Below, in pieces: positions 56,412 to 64,000 of a DNA stretch of 64,000 nt (position 1 is its first letter; every line of letters begins with the position of its first letter). Source of the stretch: Streptomyces spongiicola (GTDB lineage Bacteria > Actinomycetota > Actinomycetes > Streptomycetales > Streptomycetaceae). The stretch covers positions 310,001 through 374,000 of the forward strand of contig NZ_CP029254.1 of the NCBI RefSeq assembly GCF_003122365.1, given 5' to 3'. A program made the position numbers and the translations under genes. The notes below the pieces were generated by a model. The model made no database searches, was not told the DNA's origin, and saw only the letters and a program-made list of their open reading frames with translations.

Positions 56412-57782
56412 TCAGGCCTCCGTGCTGATGAAGACGTTCTTGGTCTCGGTGAAAGCGGTGAGGGCGTCGGGGCCGAGTTCGCGGCCGAGGCCGGACTGCC
56501 CGTATCCGCCGAAGGGGGTCCAGTAGCGGACGCTGGAGTGGGAGTTGACGGACAGGTTGCCCGCGGCGACGGCGCCGGAGACGCGCAGTGCCCGGCCCAC
56601 GTCGCGGGTCCAGACGGAGCCGGAGAGCCCGTACTCGGTGGCGTTGGCGAGGCGTACGGCGTCCTCCTCGTCGTCGAAGGGCAGGACGACGGCGACCGGG
56701 CCGAACACCTCGTCGGTGGCGACGGGGGCCTCGGGCGGGACACCGGTGACGAGGGTGGGGGGGAACCAGAAGCCGGGACCGGTGGGCGCGCCGCCCCGCA
56801 CCGTCGCGAGGTCGTCGGTGACGTACGAGCGGACGCGGTCCAGCTGGGCGCGTGAGATGAGCGGGCCCATCTGGGTGGCCTCGTCCGCGGGGTCGCCCAC
56901 GACGACCGACTTCAGCGCGGGGGCGAGGCGGTCGAGGAAGTCGTCGTACACGGGGCGCTGCACCAGGATGCGGGTGCGGGCGCAGCAGTCCTGTCCGCTG
57001 TTGTCCAGGAAGGCCATCGGTGCCGCGGCGGCCGCGGCCTCGATGTCGGCGTCGGCGAAGACGATGTTGGGGCTCTTGCCGCCGAGTTCGAGGGTGACGC
57101 GCTTCACGCGCTCGGAGCAGAGCGCCATGATCTGCTTGCCGATCCGGGTGGAGCCGGTGAAGACGATCTTCGCGACGCCGGGGTGGCGCACCAGCGCGTC
57201 GCCCGCGACCGCGCCGCGGCCGGGCAGCACCTGGAAGAGGTCCTCGGGAAGGCCGGCGTCCAGGGCGAGTTCGGCCAGTCGCAGCGCGGTCAGCGGGGTG
57301 GTCTCGGCGGGTTTGAGGAGGACGGCGTTGCCGGCGGCGAGCGCGGGCGCGGTGCCCCAGGCGGCGATGGGCATGGGGAAGTTCCAGGGGGCGATGACCC
57401 CCACCACGCCGAGCGGTTCGAGGATGGTCAGGTTGATGCCGCCGGGGACGGGGATCTGCCGGCCGGTGAGGCGTTCCACTCCCCCGGCGGAGTAGTCGAG
57501 GAGGTCGCGGACGTTGCCGGCCTCCCAGCGGGCGTTGCCGAGGGTGTGCCCGGCCTCCCGGACCTCGAGCAGGGCGAGTTCCTCGATGTGGTCGTCGACG
57601 ACGGCCGCGAAGCGGCGCAGCAGCCTGGCGCGGTCGGCGGGGGCCGCGGCCGCCCAGGCGCGCTGGGCCCGCGCGGCGCGGCGCACGGCGGCGTCGACGT
57701 CGGCGGCGTCCGCGCCGGGGACGGTGGCGATGACTTCCTCGGTGGCCGGGTTGAGCACATCGAGTGCGTACGGTTGCGACAC
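56412..57782 (-). CDS. Aldehyde dehydrogenase (PuuC-like role predicted)
   Basis: NAD(P)-dependent aldehyde dehydrogenase of 456 residues. It has the cofactor helix region FTGSTRIGKQIMALCSERVKRVTLELGGKSPNIVFADAD with the catalytic Glu of ELGGKSP, and the nucleophile Cys in NSGQDCCARTRIL. GVIAPWNFPMPIAAW and EVFGPVAVVLPFDDE are family landmarks. It would oxidise a gamma-glutamyl aldehyde to the acid. GTG 57782 has GAGG at 6 nt; GTG 57794 overlapping the glnA4 stop is an alternative. It lies between glnA4 and the SDR in one operon. Confidence 0.95.
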   Translation of the reverse strand: MSQPYALDVLNPATEEVIATVPGADAADVDAAVRRAARAQRAWAAAAPADRARLLRRFAAVVDDHIEELALLEVREAGHTLGNARWEAGNVRDLLDYSAGGVERLTGRQIPVPGGINLTILEPLGVVGVIAPWNFPMPIAAWGTAPALAAGNAVLLKPAETTPLTALRLAELALDAGLPEDLFQVLPGRGAVAGDALVRHPGVAKIVFTGSTRIGKQIMALCSERVKRVTLELGGKSPNIVFADADIEAAAAAAPMAFLDNSGQDCCARTRILVQRPVYDDFLDRLAPALKSVVVGDPADEATQMGPLISRAQLDRVRSYVTDDLATVRGGAPTGPGFWFPPTLVTGVPPEAPVATDEVFGPVAVVLPFDDEEDAVRLANATEYGLSGSVWTRDVGRALRVSGAVAAGNLSVNSHSSVRYWTPFGGYGQSGLGRELGPDALTAFTETKNVFISTEA

Positions 57783-57790
57783 GGGGCGCC

Positions 57791-59155
57791 TCACATGCGT
57801 TCGAAGGAGCGGCGGAGCTCCCAGTCGGTGACCGCGGCGTCGAACGCGTCGAGTTCGACCCGCGCCATGTTGCGGTAGTGGGCGACGACCTCGTCCCCGA
57901 AGGCGGCCTTGGCGACGGGGCTGTTGTCCCAGAGTTCGGCGGCCTCGCGGAGGGTGGTCGGGACGTGCTCGTAGCCGGCGCTGTAGGCGTTGCCCGCGCA
58001 GGCCTCGGGCAGCTCCAGCTTCTGCTCGATCCCGTGCAGGCCCGCGGCGATCAGTGCGGCGACGGCCAGATGGGGGTTGACGTCGCCGCCGGGCAGCCGG
58101 TTCTCGAAGCGCGTCGAGCGGCCGTGGCCGACGACGCGCAGCGCGCAGGTCCGGTTGTCGTGGCCCCAGGCGACGGCGGTCGGGGCGAAGGAACCGGGCT
58201 GGAACCGCTTGTAGGAGTTGACGTTCGGCGCGTACAGCAGGGAGAAGTCGCGCAGGGCGGCGAGCTGGCCGGCGAGGAAGTGCCGCATGACGTCCGACAT
58301 GCCGTCCGGTCCGTCACCCGCCATGGCGTTGCGGCCGTCGGCGTCGGTGAGCGAGAGGTGGATGTGGCAGGAGTTGCCCTCGCGCTCGTTGTACTTGGCC
58401 ATGAAGGTGATGGAGACGCCTTCCTGGGCGGCGATCTCCTTGGTGCCGGTCTTGTAGATCGCGTGCTGGTCGCAGGTGACGAGGGCCTCGTCGTAGCGGA
58501 ACACGATCTCGTGCTGGCCGGGGTTGCACTCGCCCTTGGCCGACTCGACGGTGAGTCCGGCGGCGGCCATCTCGTTGCGGATCCGGCGCAGCAGGGGCTC
58601 GATGCGGCCGGTGCCGAGGACCGAGTAGTCGATGTTGTACTGGTTGGCCGGGGTCAGACCGTGGTAGCCGCGGTCCCAGGCCTGCTCGTAGGTGTCCTTG
58701 AAGACGATGAACTCCAGCTCGGTGCCGACCTGCGCGGTCCAGCCGTACTCGGCCAGGCGCTCCAGCTGGCGGCGCAGGATCTGGCGGGGAGCGGCGGCGA
58801 CCGGGGTGCCGTCGCTCCACGCCAGGTCGGCGACGAGCATGGCCGTGCCCTCGTTCCAGGGGACGCGGCGCAGGGTGGCCGGGTCGGGGTGCATGGCGAA
58901 GTCTCCGTAACCGCGCTCCCACGAGGACATCGCGTAGCCGTCCACGGTGTTCATCTCGGTGTCGACGGCGAGTAGGTAGTTGCAGCCCTCCGTACCGTGG
59001 TCCAGGACCTCGTCGAGGAAGAACCGGGCGGCGAACCGCTTGCCCTGGAGCCTGCCCTGCATATCGGGGAAGGCCAGGACTACGGTGTCGATCTCACCGC
59101 TCGCGACGAGGGCCCTGAGCTCCTCGACGGTCAGCGGGGGTGTGCGGTCTGCCAC
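57791..59155 (-). CDS. glnA4: Glutamine synthetase-like gamma-glutamyl ligase (GlnA4 type, ethanolamine/amine)
   Basis: Ligase of 454 residues in the glutamine synthetase family. Motifs: NPGQHEIVFRYDEAL (metal and glutamate site), SCHIHLSLTD (catalytic His region) and VVGHGRSTRFENRLPGGDVNPHLAVAALIAAGLHG (the divergent form of the ATP/glutamate end). The changed substrate loop and surrounding catabolic genes fit the GlnA3/GlnA4 group. By my recollection of published work, S. coelicolor GlnA4 makes gamma-glutamylethanolamide. GTG 59155 has AGGAGG at 9 nt. It is divergent from the FadR gene across an operator-like dyad, and first of glnA4-aldehyde dehydrogenase-SDR. Confidence 0.9.
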   Translation of the reverse strand: MADRTPPLTVEELRALVASGEIDTVVLAFPDMQGRLQGKRFAARFFLDEVLDHGTEGCNYLLAVDTEMNTVDGYAMSSWERGYGDFAMHPDPATLRRVPWNEGTAMLVADLAWSDGTPVAAAPRQILRRQLERLAEYGWTAQVGTELEFIVFKDTYEQAWDRGYHGLTPANQYNIDYSVLGTGRIEPLLRRIRNEMAAAGLTVESAKGECNPGQHEIVFRYDEALVTCDQHAIYKTGTKEIAAQEGVSITFMAKYNEREGNSCHIHLSLTDADGRNAMAGDGPDGMSDVMRHFLAGQLAALRDFSLLYAPNVNSYKRFQPGSFAPTAVAWGHDNRTCALRVVGHGRSTRFENRLPGGDVNPHLAVAALIAAGLHGIEQKLELPEACAGNAYSAGYEHVPTTLREAAELWDNSPVAKAAFGDEVVAHYRNMARVELDAFDAAVTDWELRRSFERM

Positions 59156-59187
59156 GGGATTACGCCTCCTAAGGTCAACCGGGAGCC

Positions 59188-59210
59188 ATAAGGTATTGCT
59201 GAATACCATT
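59188..59210. promoter_or_regulatory. FadR-type operator, copy 1 (glnA4/fadR divergent promoter)
   Basis: GGTATT-GCTG-AATACC (59192-59207) is a perfect dyad in the 79-nt divergent region. It matches 60231-60250 in 16 of 20 positions. Confidence 0.75.
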
Positions 59211-59234
59211 TCTTGGGAAGGGGGAACCGCGAAC

Positions 59235-59963
59235 ATGCCGGAGAAGAGCGAGTCCGGGGACCGGCTCACGTCCGTGCTGCGGCCGGTGCGCGGGGGCAAC
59301 GGTTTCGAGGAGGCCCTGGAACAGATCCTGCAGGTCGTACGCCTGGGACTGGTGCCCGGCGGCGAGCGGCTGCCCGCGGAGCGGGAACTCGCCGAGCGCA
59401 TGGGCATCAGCCGGGTCACCCTGCGCGAGGTACTCAAGGTCCTCCAGGAGGAGGGCCTGGTGGAGAGCCGCCGCGGCCGCTACGGGGGGACCTTCGTCCG
59501 GCAGCGCCCGCGCACCGAGAGCGAGGACGAACTGCGCCGACGGATCGCGGCCGTCGACGTGGAGGACACCCTGCGCTTCCGGGAGGTCCTGGAGGTCGGC
59601 GCGGCGGGGCTGTGCGCGGCGCACGGGCTCTCCGACGAGGGCGCCCGGCGGTTGCGCACGGCGCTGACGGCCACGCACGACGCCCCCCTGGGCGACTACC
59701 GGCGGTGCGACACCCTGCTCCATCTCACCCTGGCGGAGCTGTCCGGCTCACCCATGCTGACCACGCAGTACGCCGCGGTCCGGGCGGCCCTCAACGACCT
59801 GCTGGACTGCATCCCACTGCTCGTGCGCAATCTGGAGCACTCACAGCAGCAGCATGTCGCGCTGGTACAGGCGGTCCTGGCGGGCGACGCGGGCAGGGCG
59901 CGCGAGGTGATGCGCGAGCACTGCGAGGGAACGGCGGCCCTGCTGCGCGGCTTCCTCGCATAA
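59235..59963 (+). CDS. FadR/GntR family regulator
   Basis: Regulator of 242 residues with an N-terminal winged helix (EEALEQILQVVRLGLVPGGERLPAERELAERMGISRVTLREVLKVLQEEGLVESRRGRYGGTFV) and a FCD-type helical effector domain whose His/Asp pattern (LRFREVLEVGAAGLCAAH, YRRCDTLLHLTLAELSG) binds a metal and small ligand. It lies divergent from glnA4 and 310 nt before the permease. The two dyads (59192, 60231) are its likely binding sites, and the ligand is probably a gamma-glutamyl amine or ethanolamine. ATG 59235 has a GGGGGA site at 9 nt. Confidence 0.93.
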   Translation: MPEKSESGDRLTSVLRPVRGGNGFEEALEQILQVVRLGLVPGGERLPAERELAERMGISRVTLREVLKVLQEEGLVESRRGRYGGTFVRQRPRTESEDELRRRIAAVDVEDTLRFREVLEVGAAGLCAAHGLSDEGARRLRTALTATHDAPLGDYRRCDTLLHLTLAELSGSPMLTTQYAAVRAALNDLLDCIPLLVRNLEHSQQQHVALVQAVLAGDAGRAREVMREHCEGTAALLRGFLA

Positions 59964-60028
59964 GGGCCCCCGCGCGGCCTGCCCGCCGCCCGGGGTGCGC
60001 GGACGCTTCACCCTCGGGCGGCGGGCGG

Positions 60029-60110
60029 GCCGGGAGGGCCGGGAGGCCGGGAGGGCCGGGAGGGCCGGGAGGGCCGGGAGGGCCGGGAGGGCCGGGAGGG
60101 CCGGGAGGGC
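60029..60110. repeat. Tandem 10-bp repeat
   Basis: GCCGGGAGGG-type units occur about eight times, one shortened to 9 bp. It is in the 310-nt fadR-permease gap, together with operator copy 2. Confidence 0.93.
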
Positions 60111-60230
60111 ACGACGGGCCGGGGCCCGGCGGACGCGGCCCCCGGCAGGCCGCCGTGCACCGCCGGAGACCGGACGGCCGTAATCCGAAAGTAACGCACG
60201 GGTCTTGCGCTACCCCCATGTCCACCGCAA

Positions 60231-60250
60231 AGGTATGGCTCCATTCCATT
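60231..60250 (+). promoter_or_regulatory. FadR-type operator, copy 2 (permease promoter)
   Basis: AGGTATGGCTCCATTCCATT, 24 nt before the permease start, matches the operator at 59191-59210 in 16 of 20 positions, with the outer half-sites best conserved. Confidence 0.6.
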
Positions 60251-60273
60251 GGGTCCGACGCGGGAGCTCTGCC

Positions 60274-61725
60274 ATGACACTGGAAGACACCGACACCACG
60301 GGGAGCGGCAGCACCCCACCGGACAACTACCTCGAACGCCGGACCCTGCGCCGCGGCAGCGCCGGCTGGCTGCTGCTCACCGGGCTCGGCGTCGCCTACG
60401 TCGTCTCCGGAGACTTCTCCGGCTGGAACATCGGCCTCTCCAAGGGAGGCTTCGGCGGACTCGCCGCCGCCACCGTGCTGATGGGCGTGATGTACGCCTG
60501 CCTCGTCTTCGCGCTCGCCGAGCTGTCGGCCATCCTGCCGACCGCGGGCGGCGGCTACGGGTTCGCCCGGCGGGCACTGGGGACCTGGGGCGGCTTCCTC
60601 ACCGGTACGGCCATCCTCATCGAGTACATCCTCGCCCCCGCCGCCATTTCGATCTTCATCGGCGACTACGTCGAATCGCTCGGGCTCTTCGGGCTGGAAT
60701 CCGGCTGGCCCGTGTACCTCGCCTGCTTCGCGGTCTTCATCGGAATCCATCTGTGGGGCGTCGGCGAGGCCCTGCGCTTCAGCCTCGTCGTCACCGCGAT
60801 CGCGGTCGCGGCGCTGCTGATCTTCGCCCTGGGCGCGCTGACGGACTTCCAGGTGAGCGGTCTGAACGACATCCCCGTCGACGAGACCGCACTGGGTTCC
60901 AGCTCCTGGCTGCCGTTCGGGCTGCTCGGCATCTGGGCCGCCTTCCCCTTCGGTATGTGGTTCTTCCTCGGCGTCGAGGGGGTCCCACTCGCCGCCGAGG
61001 AGGCCAAGGACCCGGTCCGGTCGATGCCCAGGGCACTCGCGCTGTCGATGTCGATCCTGGTGCTGCTCGCCCTGATCACCTTCTTCGCCGCCACCGGCGC
61101 CCGCGGCTCGGCGGCGATCCAGGAGGCCGGCAACCCGCTGGTGGTGGCCCTCCAGGGCGACGGCGACCCGACCGCGCTGAGCCGCTTCGTCAACTACGCC
61201 GGACTCGCCGGCCTGGTCGCCTCGTTCTTCTCGCTGATCTACGCCGGTTCGCGCCAGCTGTTCGCCCTCTCCCGGGCCGGCTACCTGCCCCGCTTCCTCT
61301 CGCTGACAAGCCGCCGCAAGTCGCCGTACCTGGGTCTGCTGATCCCCGGCGCGATCGGCTTCGCGCTGGCCGCCGGAACCGGCGACGGGGCGCGGATGCT
61401 CAACATCGCCGTCTTCGGCGCGACGATCAGCTACGCCATGATGGCGCTGTCGCACATCGTCCTGAGAAGACGCGAGCCGGACCTGGCACGCCCCTACCGC
61501 ACCCCCGGCGGCGTGGTGACCTCGTCCGTCGCCTTCGTCCTCGCACTGTCCGCGCTGGTGGCGACCTTCCTCGTGGACAAGGACGCGGCGTTCATCGCGC
61601 TCGCCGTGTACGGAGTCGCCCTCGCGTACTTCGCCTTCTACAGTCGGCACCGTCTCGTGGCCCGTGCCCCGGAGGAGGAGTTCGCGGCCCTCGCCGCGGC
61701 CGAGGCGGAGCTGGCCCGCGACTGA
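60274..61725 (+). CDS. APC-family amine/amino acid permease (ethanolamine permease-like)
   Basis: Transporter of 483 residues with about 12 hydrophobic segments and the ethanolamine/APC-like features GVAYVVSGDFSGWNIGL (helix 1 with the unwound Gly-rich part), PTAGGGYGFARRALGTWGGFLTG, FFLGVEGVPLAAEEAKDPVRSMPRAL and GSRQLFALSRAGYLPRFLSL. The resemblance to EutP/EAT permeases is clear. It would bring in the amine used by GlnA4. ATG 60274 has GGGAG at 7 nt and sits 24 nt after an operator-like element, so FadR probably controls it. Confidence 0.92.
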   Translation: MTLEDTDTTGSGSTPPDNYLERRTLRRGSAGWLLLTGLGVAYVVSGDFSGWNIGLSKGGFGGLAAATVLMGVMYACLVFALAELSAILPTAGGGYGFARRALGTWGGFLTGTAILIEYILAPAAISIFIGDYVESLGLFGLESGWPVYLACFAVFIGIHLWGVGEALRFSLVVTAIAVAALLIFALGALTDFQVSGLNDIPVDETALGSSSWLPFGLLGIWAAFPFGMWFFLGVEGVPLAAEEAKDPVRSMPRALALSMSILVLLALITFFAATGARGSAAIQEAGNPLVVALQGDGDPTALSRFVNYAGLAGLVASFFSLIYAGSRQLFALSRAGYLPRFLSLTSRRKSPYLGLLIPGAIGFALAAGTGDGARMLNIAVFGATISYAMMALSHIVLRRREPDLARPYRTPGGVVTSSVAFVLALSALVATFLVDKDAAFIALAVYGVALAYFAFYSRHRLVARAPEEEFAALAAAEAELARD

Positions 61726-61863
61726 CGGGCGGTCCGGTGTCCGGGTCCCCAGAACCCGGACACCGGACATCCGGACATCCGGGCACCAGTACCGGGCACC
61801 GGACGCCGGGCGCCGCCGTGTGCCGACGCCGTGACGCCGGCTAGCCGTATACCCAACAGCCGC

Positions 61864-61933
61864 ATACCGGATACCGGATACCGGATGCCGGATGCCGGAT
61901 GCCGGATGCCGGATGCCGGATGCCGGATGCCGG
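61864..61933. repeat. Tandem 7-bp repeat, ten copies
   Basis: Three ATACCGG units then seven ATGCCGG units, within the 381-nt gap 61726-62106. A related set of CACCGGACATCCGG units (61757-61810) lies before it. Confidence 0.95.
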
Positions 61934-62106
61934 AAACAGGACTCCGGGTACCCGACACCGGGTACCGGATACCCGCTACCGGACCATGGACAGCCGGGGC
62001 CGCCCGTCACCACCGGCGGCCGCCGCAGCCGTACCCCCGGGGGCCGGGGATGCCGTGCACGACCAGGCACCCGCCACCCCGCACCACGACCGGAGGAACC
62101 ACGACC

Positions 62107-62784
62107 GTGACCCAGCCGCTCATCGGCGTCAGCACCTACCTGGAGGACGCCTCGTGGGGCGTGTGGCGACTGCCCGCCGCACTACTGCCCGTCGGCTATC
62201 CGCGCCTCGTCCAGTCGGCCGGAGGCATCGCCGCCATGCTGCCGCCGGACGATCCCGGCCTGGCCGCGGCGGCGGTGGCCCGGCTCGACGGGCTGGTCGT
62301 CGCGGGCGGGCCCGACGTCGAGCCCGTACGCTACGGTGCCGACCCGGATCCGCGCACCGGACCGCCGGCCCGGGAGCGGGACGCCTGGGAGCTGGCCCTG
62401 ATCCGCGCCGCGCTCGACACCGGTACCCCGCTGCTGGGGATCTGCCGGGGCATGCAGCTGCTGAACGTCGCCCTCGGCGGCACGCTCGTCCAGCACCTCG
62501 ACGGGCACGTGGACGCCGTCGGCGTCTTCGGCCGGCACGGCGTGACGCCGGTCGCGGGCACCCGGTACGCCTCGCTGGTGCCGGAGGAGTCGTCGGTGCC
62601 GACCTACCACCACCAGTCCGTGGACCGTCTCGGCACCGGTCTCGTCGTCTCGGCGCACGCGCACGACGGCACCGTGGAGGCCGTCGAACTCCCCGGCCCC
62701 TCCTGGGTGCTCGGAGTGCAGTGGCATCCGGAGATGGCCGAGGACACCCGGGTGATGGCGGGTCTCGTTCGCGCCGCCTCCTGA
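62107..62784 (+). CDS. Class I glutamine amidotransferase, gamma-glutamyl hydrolase (PuuD-like)
   Basis: Hydrolase of 225 residues. Cys about 118 in LLGICRGMQLLNVALGG is the nucleophile and the His-Glu pair VLGVQWHPEMAED completes the triad. LVVAGGPDVEPVRYG matches the PuuD-type peptidase C26 family, which removes the gamma-glutamyl group. In this cluster it would split the oxidised gamma-glutamyl product, returning glutamate. GTG 62107 has GGAGG at 10 nt. It follows the permease on the same strand, separated by repeats. Confidence 0.93.
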   Translation: MTQPLIGVSTYLEDASWGVWRLPAALLPVGYPRLVQSAGGIAAMLPPDDPGLAAAAVARLDGLVVAGGPDVEPVRYGADPDPRTGPPARERDAWELALIRAALDTGTPLLGICRGMQLLNVALGGTLVQHLDGHVDAVGVFGRHGVTPVAGTRYASLVPEESSVPTYHHQSVDRLGTGLVVSAHAHDGTVEAVELPGPSWVLGVQWHPEMAEDTRVMAGLVRAAS

Positions 62785-62907
62785 TCCCGCGGGCAGCGGA
62801 CCCCGGCCCGACCCCGGCAGCAGACCCCGGCCCGACCCCGGCCCGACCTCGGCAGGGGACGCTCCGGGGCCGTCCCTCAGCCGCCGGACGCTCCCGGACC
62901 GTCCCTC

Positions 62908-63831
62908 TCAGCCCCCGGACCGCGTCAGTGACAGCAGGTCGCGGGCGGGGCCCGTCGGGCGGTGGCCGTGGGGCCAGACCGCGCGGAGGTCGCGCCGGAG
63001 GCGGATCCCCTCGACGGGGATGCGGACGAGGCGGCGGGAACCCAGCTCCTCCGTCACCGCTAGTTCGCTGAGGACCGCGGGACCCGCGCCGCTCACCGCG
63101 GCGGCCTTCACCGCAGTGGTGGAGGCCAGTTCGAGCAGGGGCTCGGCGAGGCCGCCGTGGTGGGCGAGCGCCGAGTCGAGCACCTGCCGGGTGCCCGAGC
63201 CCCGCTCGCGCAGCACCAGCGGGGTGGCGGCGAGCTTCTCGGGTGGCAGCGGCGAGCGCCGGCGCGCCCACTCGTGTCCCGGCGCCGCGACGACGACGAG
63301 CCGGTCGTGGCCGACGACCGCGCCGTCGAGACCCTCCGGCACGGCGAGGCCCTCGACGAAGCCGAGATCCGCCTCGCCGCGCAGCAGGCGCCGGGCGACC
63401 GCCGCCGAGTTGCCTGCGAGCAGGGACACCGCGGTGCCCGGGCGCTGCTGGCGGAGTGCGATCAGCCAGCCGGGCAGCAGGTACTCGGCGATGGTCATGC
63501 TGGCGGCGACCCTCAGCCGGGAGTCGCGCCGGTCCCGCAGCGCCTGCGCCCCCGCGTCGAACGCCTCGGCCGCCTCCACGATCCGCCGCGCCCAGTCCGT
63601 GACCAGCGCCCCCGCGTCGGTCAGCCGGGAGCCGCGCGGGGAGCGGTCCACCAGCGCGACGCCAAGCTGCCGCTCCATGGAGCGGATCCGGCTGCTCGCC
63701 GCGGGCTGGGTCACACCGAGGTCCCGGGCGGCGCGCCCGAGGCTCCCGTGACGGGCCACCGCGAGCAGCAGTTCCAGCGCGGCAAGGTCGGGCACCCGGT
63801 GGGCCACCGGCCCGCGTTCCCCATCGCTCAT
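62908..63831 (-). CDS. LysR family transcriptional regulator
   Basis: LysR regulator of 307 residues. The N-terminal helix-turn-helix (LAALELLLAVARHGSLGRAARDLGVTQPAASSRIRSMERQLGVALVDRS) is followed by the periplasmic-binding-like effector domain (LRVAASMTIAEYLLPGWL). The pattern resembles the CysB-like/CbbR group regulating sulfur or carbon genes, but the ligand cannot be told. It is divergent from a gene beginning at 63902. The dyad TATGG-GG-CCATA in the gap is a likely binding site. Confidence 0.93.
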   Translation of the reverse strand: MSDGERGPVAHRVPDLAALELLLAVARHGSLGRAARDLGVTQPAASSRIRSMERQLGVALVDRSPRGSRLTDAGALVTDWARRIVEAAEAFDAGAQALRDRRDSRLRVAASMTIAEYLLPGWLIALRQQRPGTAVSLLAGNSAAVARRLLRGEADLGFVEGLAVPEGLDGAVVGHDRLVVVAAPGHEWARRRSPLPPEKLAATPLVLRERGSGTRQVLDSALAHHGGLAEPLLELASTTAVKAAAVSGAGPAVLSELAVTEELGSRRLVRIPVEGIRLRRDLRAVWPHGHRPTGPARDLLSLTRSGG

Positions 63832-63853
63832 AAACCCAGCTTATGGGGCCATA
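63829..63853. promoter_or_regulatory. LysR-type operator elements
   Basis: CATAA-(7)-TTATG (63829-63845) and the palindrome TATGG-GG-CCATA (63842-63853) overlap, next to the lysR start. Confidence 0.55.
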
Positions 63854-63901
63854 GCGAGGGAATGCCTGGTGGGCCGCCGAACGGCGCCGGACAGTGGGGC
63901 C

Positions 63902-64000
63902 ATGGTCACCGCCGCCCATCCCCGCTCCCCCTCCCCCAGCACATCCGCGTCCCCCGCCGCATCCACCTCTCCGGTCAGCTCCCCGACCGCGTCCCCCGCC
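63902..64000 (+). CDS. N-terminus of a divergent gene (cut by window edge)
   Basis: Only 33 codons are present: MVTAAHPRSPSPSTSASP and more Ser/Pro/Ala. This looks like a polar tail before a membrane protein. Genes divergent from LysR regulators in this arrangement often encode YeiH-type exporters, but nothing here shows that. No good ribosome-binding site precedes the ATG, so the true start could be later. Confidence 0.4.
   Translation, partial: MVTAAHPRSPSPSTSASPAASTSPVSSPTASPA

Noticed and set aside
61864..61933. CRISPR or replication iterons
   Set aside because: Ten direct 7-bp copies without spacers, and no replication or initiator gene nearby; a slippage array is simpler.

Overview
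The window is chromosomal DNA from a high-GC Gram-positive bacterium, almost certainly a Streptomyces or a close relative. Third codon positions are nearly all G or C. GTG and TTG starts are common, and many transcripts look leaderless (a TANNNT box 6-8 nt before the start codon). The gene content also fits: argCJBDR with argGH nearby, infC-rpmI-rplT followed by a TrmH/SpoU methylase, a sensor kinase and pheST, a mycosin-like protease, an NsdA-like TPR regulator, and a GlnA4-type gamma-glutamyl ligase cluster. I see no rRNA, tRNA, CRISPR array, intact insertion sequence or prophage.

Layout. 1-2.1 kb: the N-terminus of an Ala/Pro-rich protein and cobL (cobalamin synthesis), both on the minus strand. 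2.5-6 kb: a GNAT acetyltransferase and a MetNIQ-type ABC importer. 7-14.2 kb: two small membrane proteins, a GNAT protein, a sigma-like factor, a Tat-exported glycerophosphodiesterase, a PlsC-like acyltransferase, and a tetR-MFS efflux pair with a clear palindromic operator. 14.4-17.3 kb: argH and argG, separated by an unusually large hairpin. 17.4-22.4 kb: a HEAT-repeat protein, then a tightly packed three-gene flavin redox operon (membrane FNR-type reductase, tandem FMN-binding protein, ApbE). 22.7-27.8 kb: the argCJBDR operon. 28-40 kb: accessory genes including an orphan ATP-grasp enzyme, a MocR regulator whose start codon overlaps that of a divergent DMT exporter, a GHL10 glycosidase, a 3-hydroxyacyl-CoA dehydrogenase, a NUDIX hydrolase and an NsdA-like regulator. 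40.5-48.6 kb: the translation block pheT, pheS, sensor kinase, trmH-like, rplT, rpmI and infC. 48.8-55 kb: DUF1844 and SseB-like proteins, a mycosin-like protease beside an apparently frameshifted Pro-rich membrane protein, and a type III PLP enzyme. 55.6-62.8 kb: a putative ethanolamine/amine catabolic cluster. 62.9-64 kb: a LysR regulator and the first codons of a divergent gene.

How the genes work together. ArgC, J, B, D, G and H cover most of arginine synthesis, with ArgR encoded last in its operon. Matching ArgR-like pseudo-palindromes lie on the -10 boxes of argC and argG. The glnA4 cluster has a permease, a gamma-glutamyl ligase, an SDR, an aldehyde dehydrogenase, a class-I amidotransferase-type hydrolase and a FadR regulator. 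Two copies of a 20-nt operator-like sequence tie the permease and glnA4 transcription units together. The redox operon encodes a predicted route for NAD(P)H electrons across the membrane to covalently bound FMN.

The most distinctive whole-window property is the number of short tandem repeats (7-38 bp units, about 20 loci) in intergenic DNA and sometimes across stop codons. The best leads for further work are the flavin operon with its perfect 124-nt internal duplication, the overlapping divergent mocR/DMT starts, the shared operators, and the non-AUG infC start with an attenuator-like leader. I did not find a clearly novel defence or mobile system.
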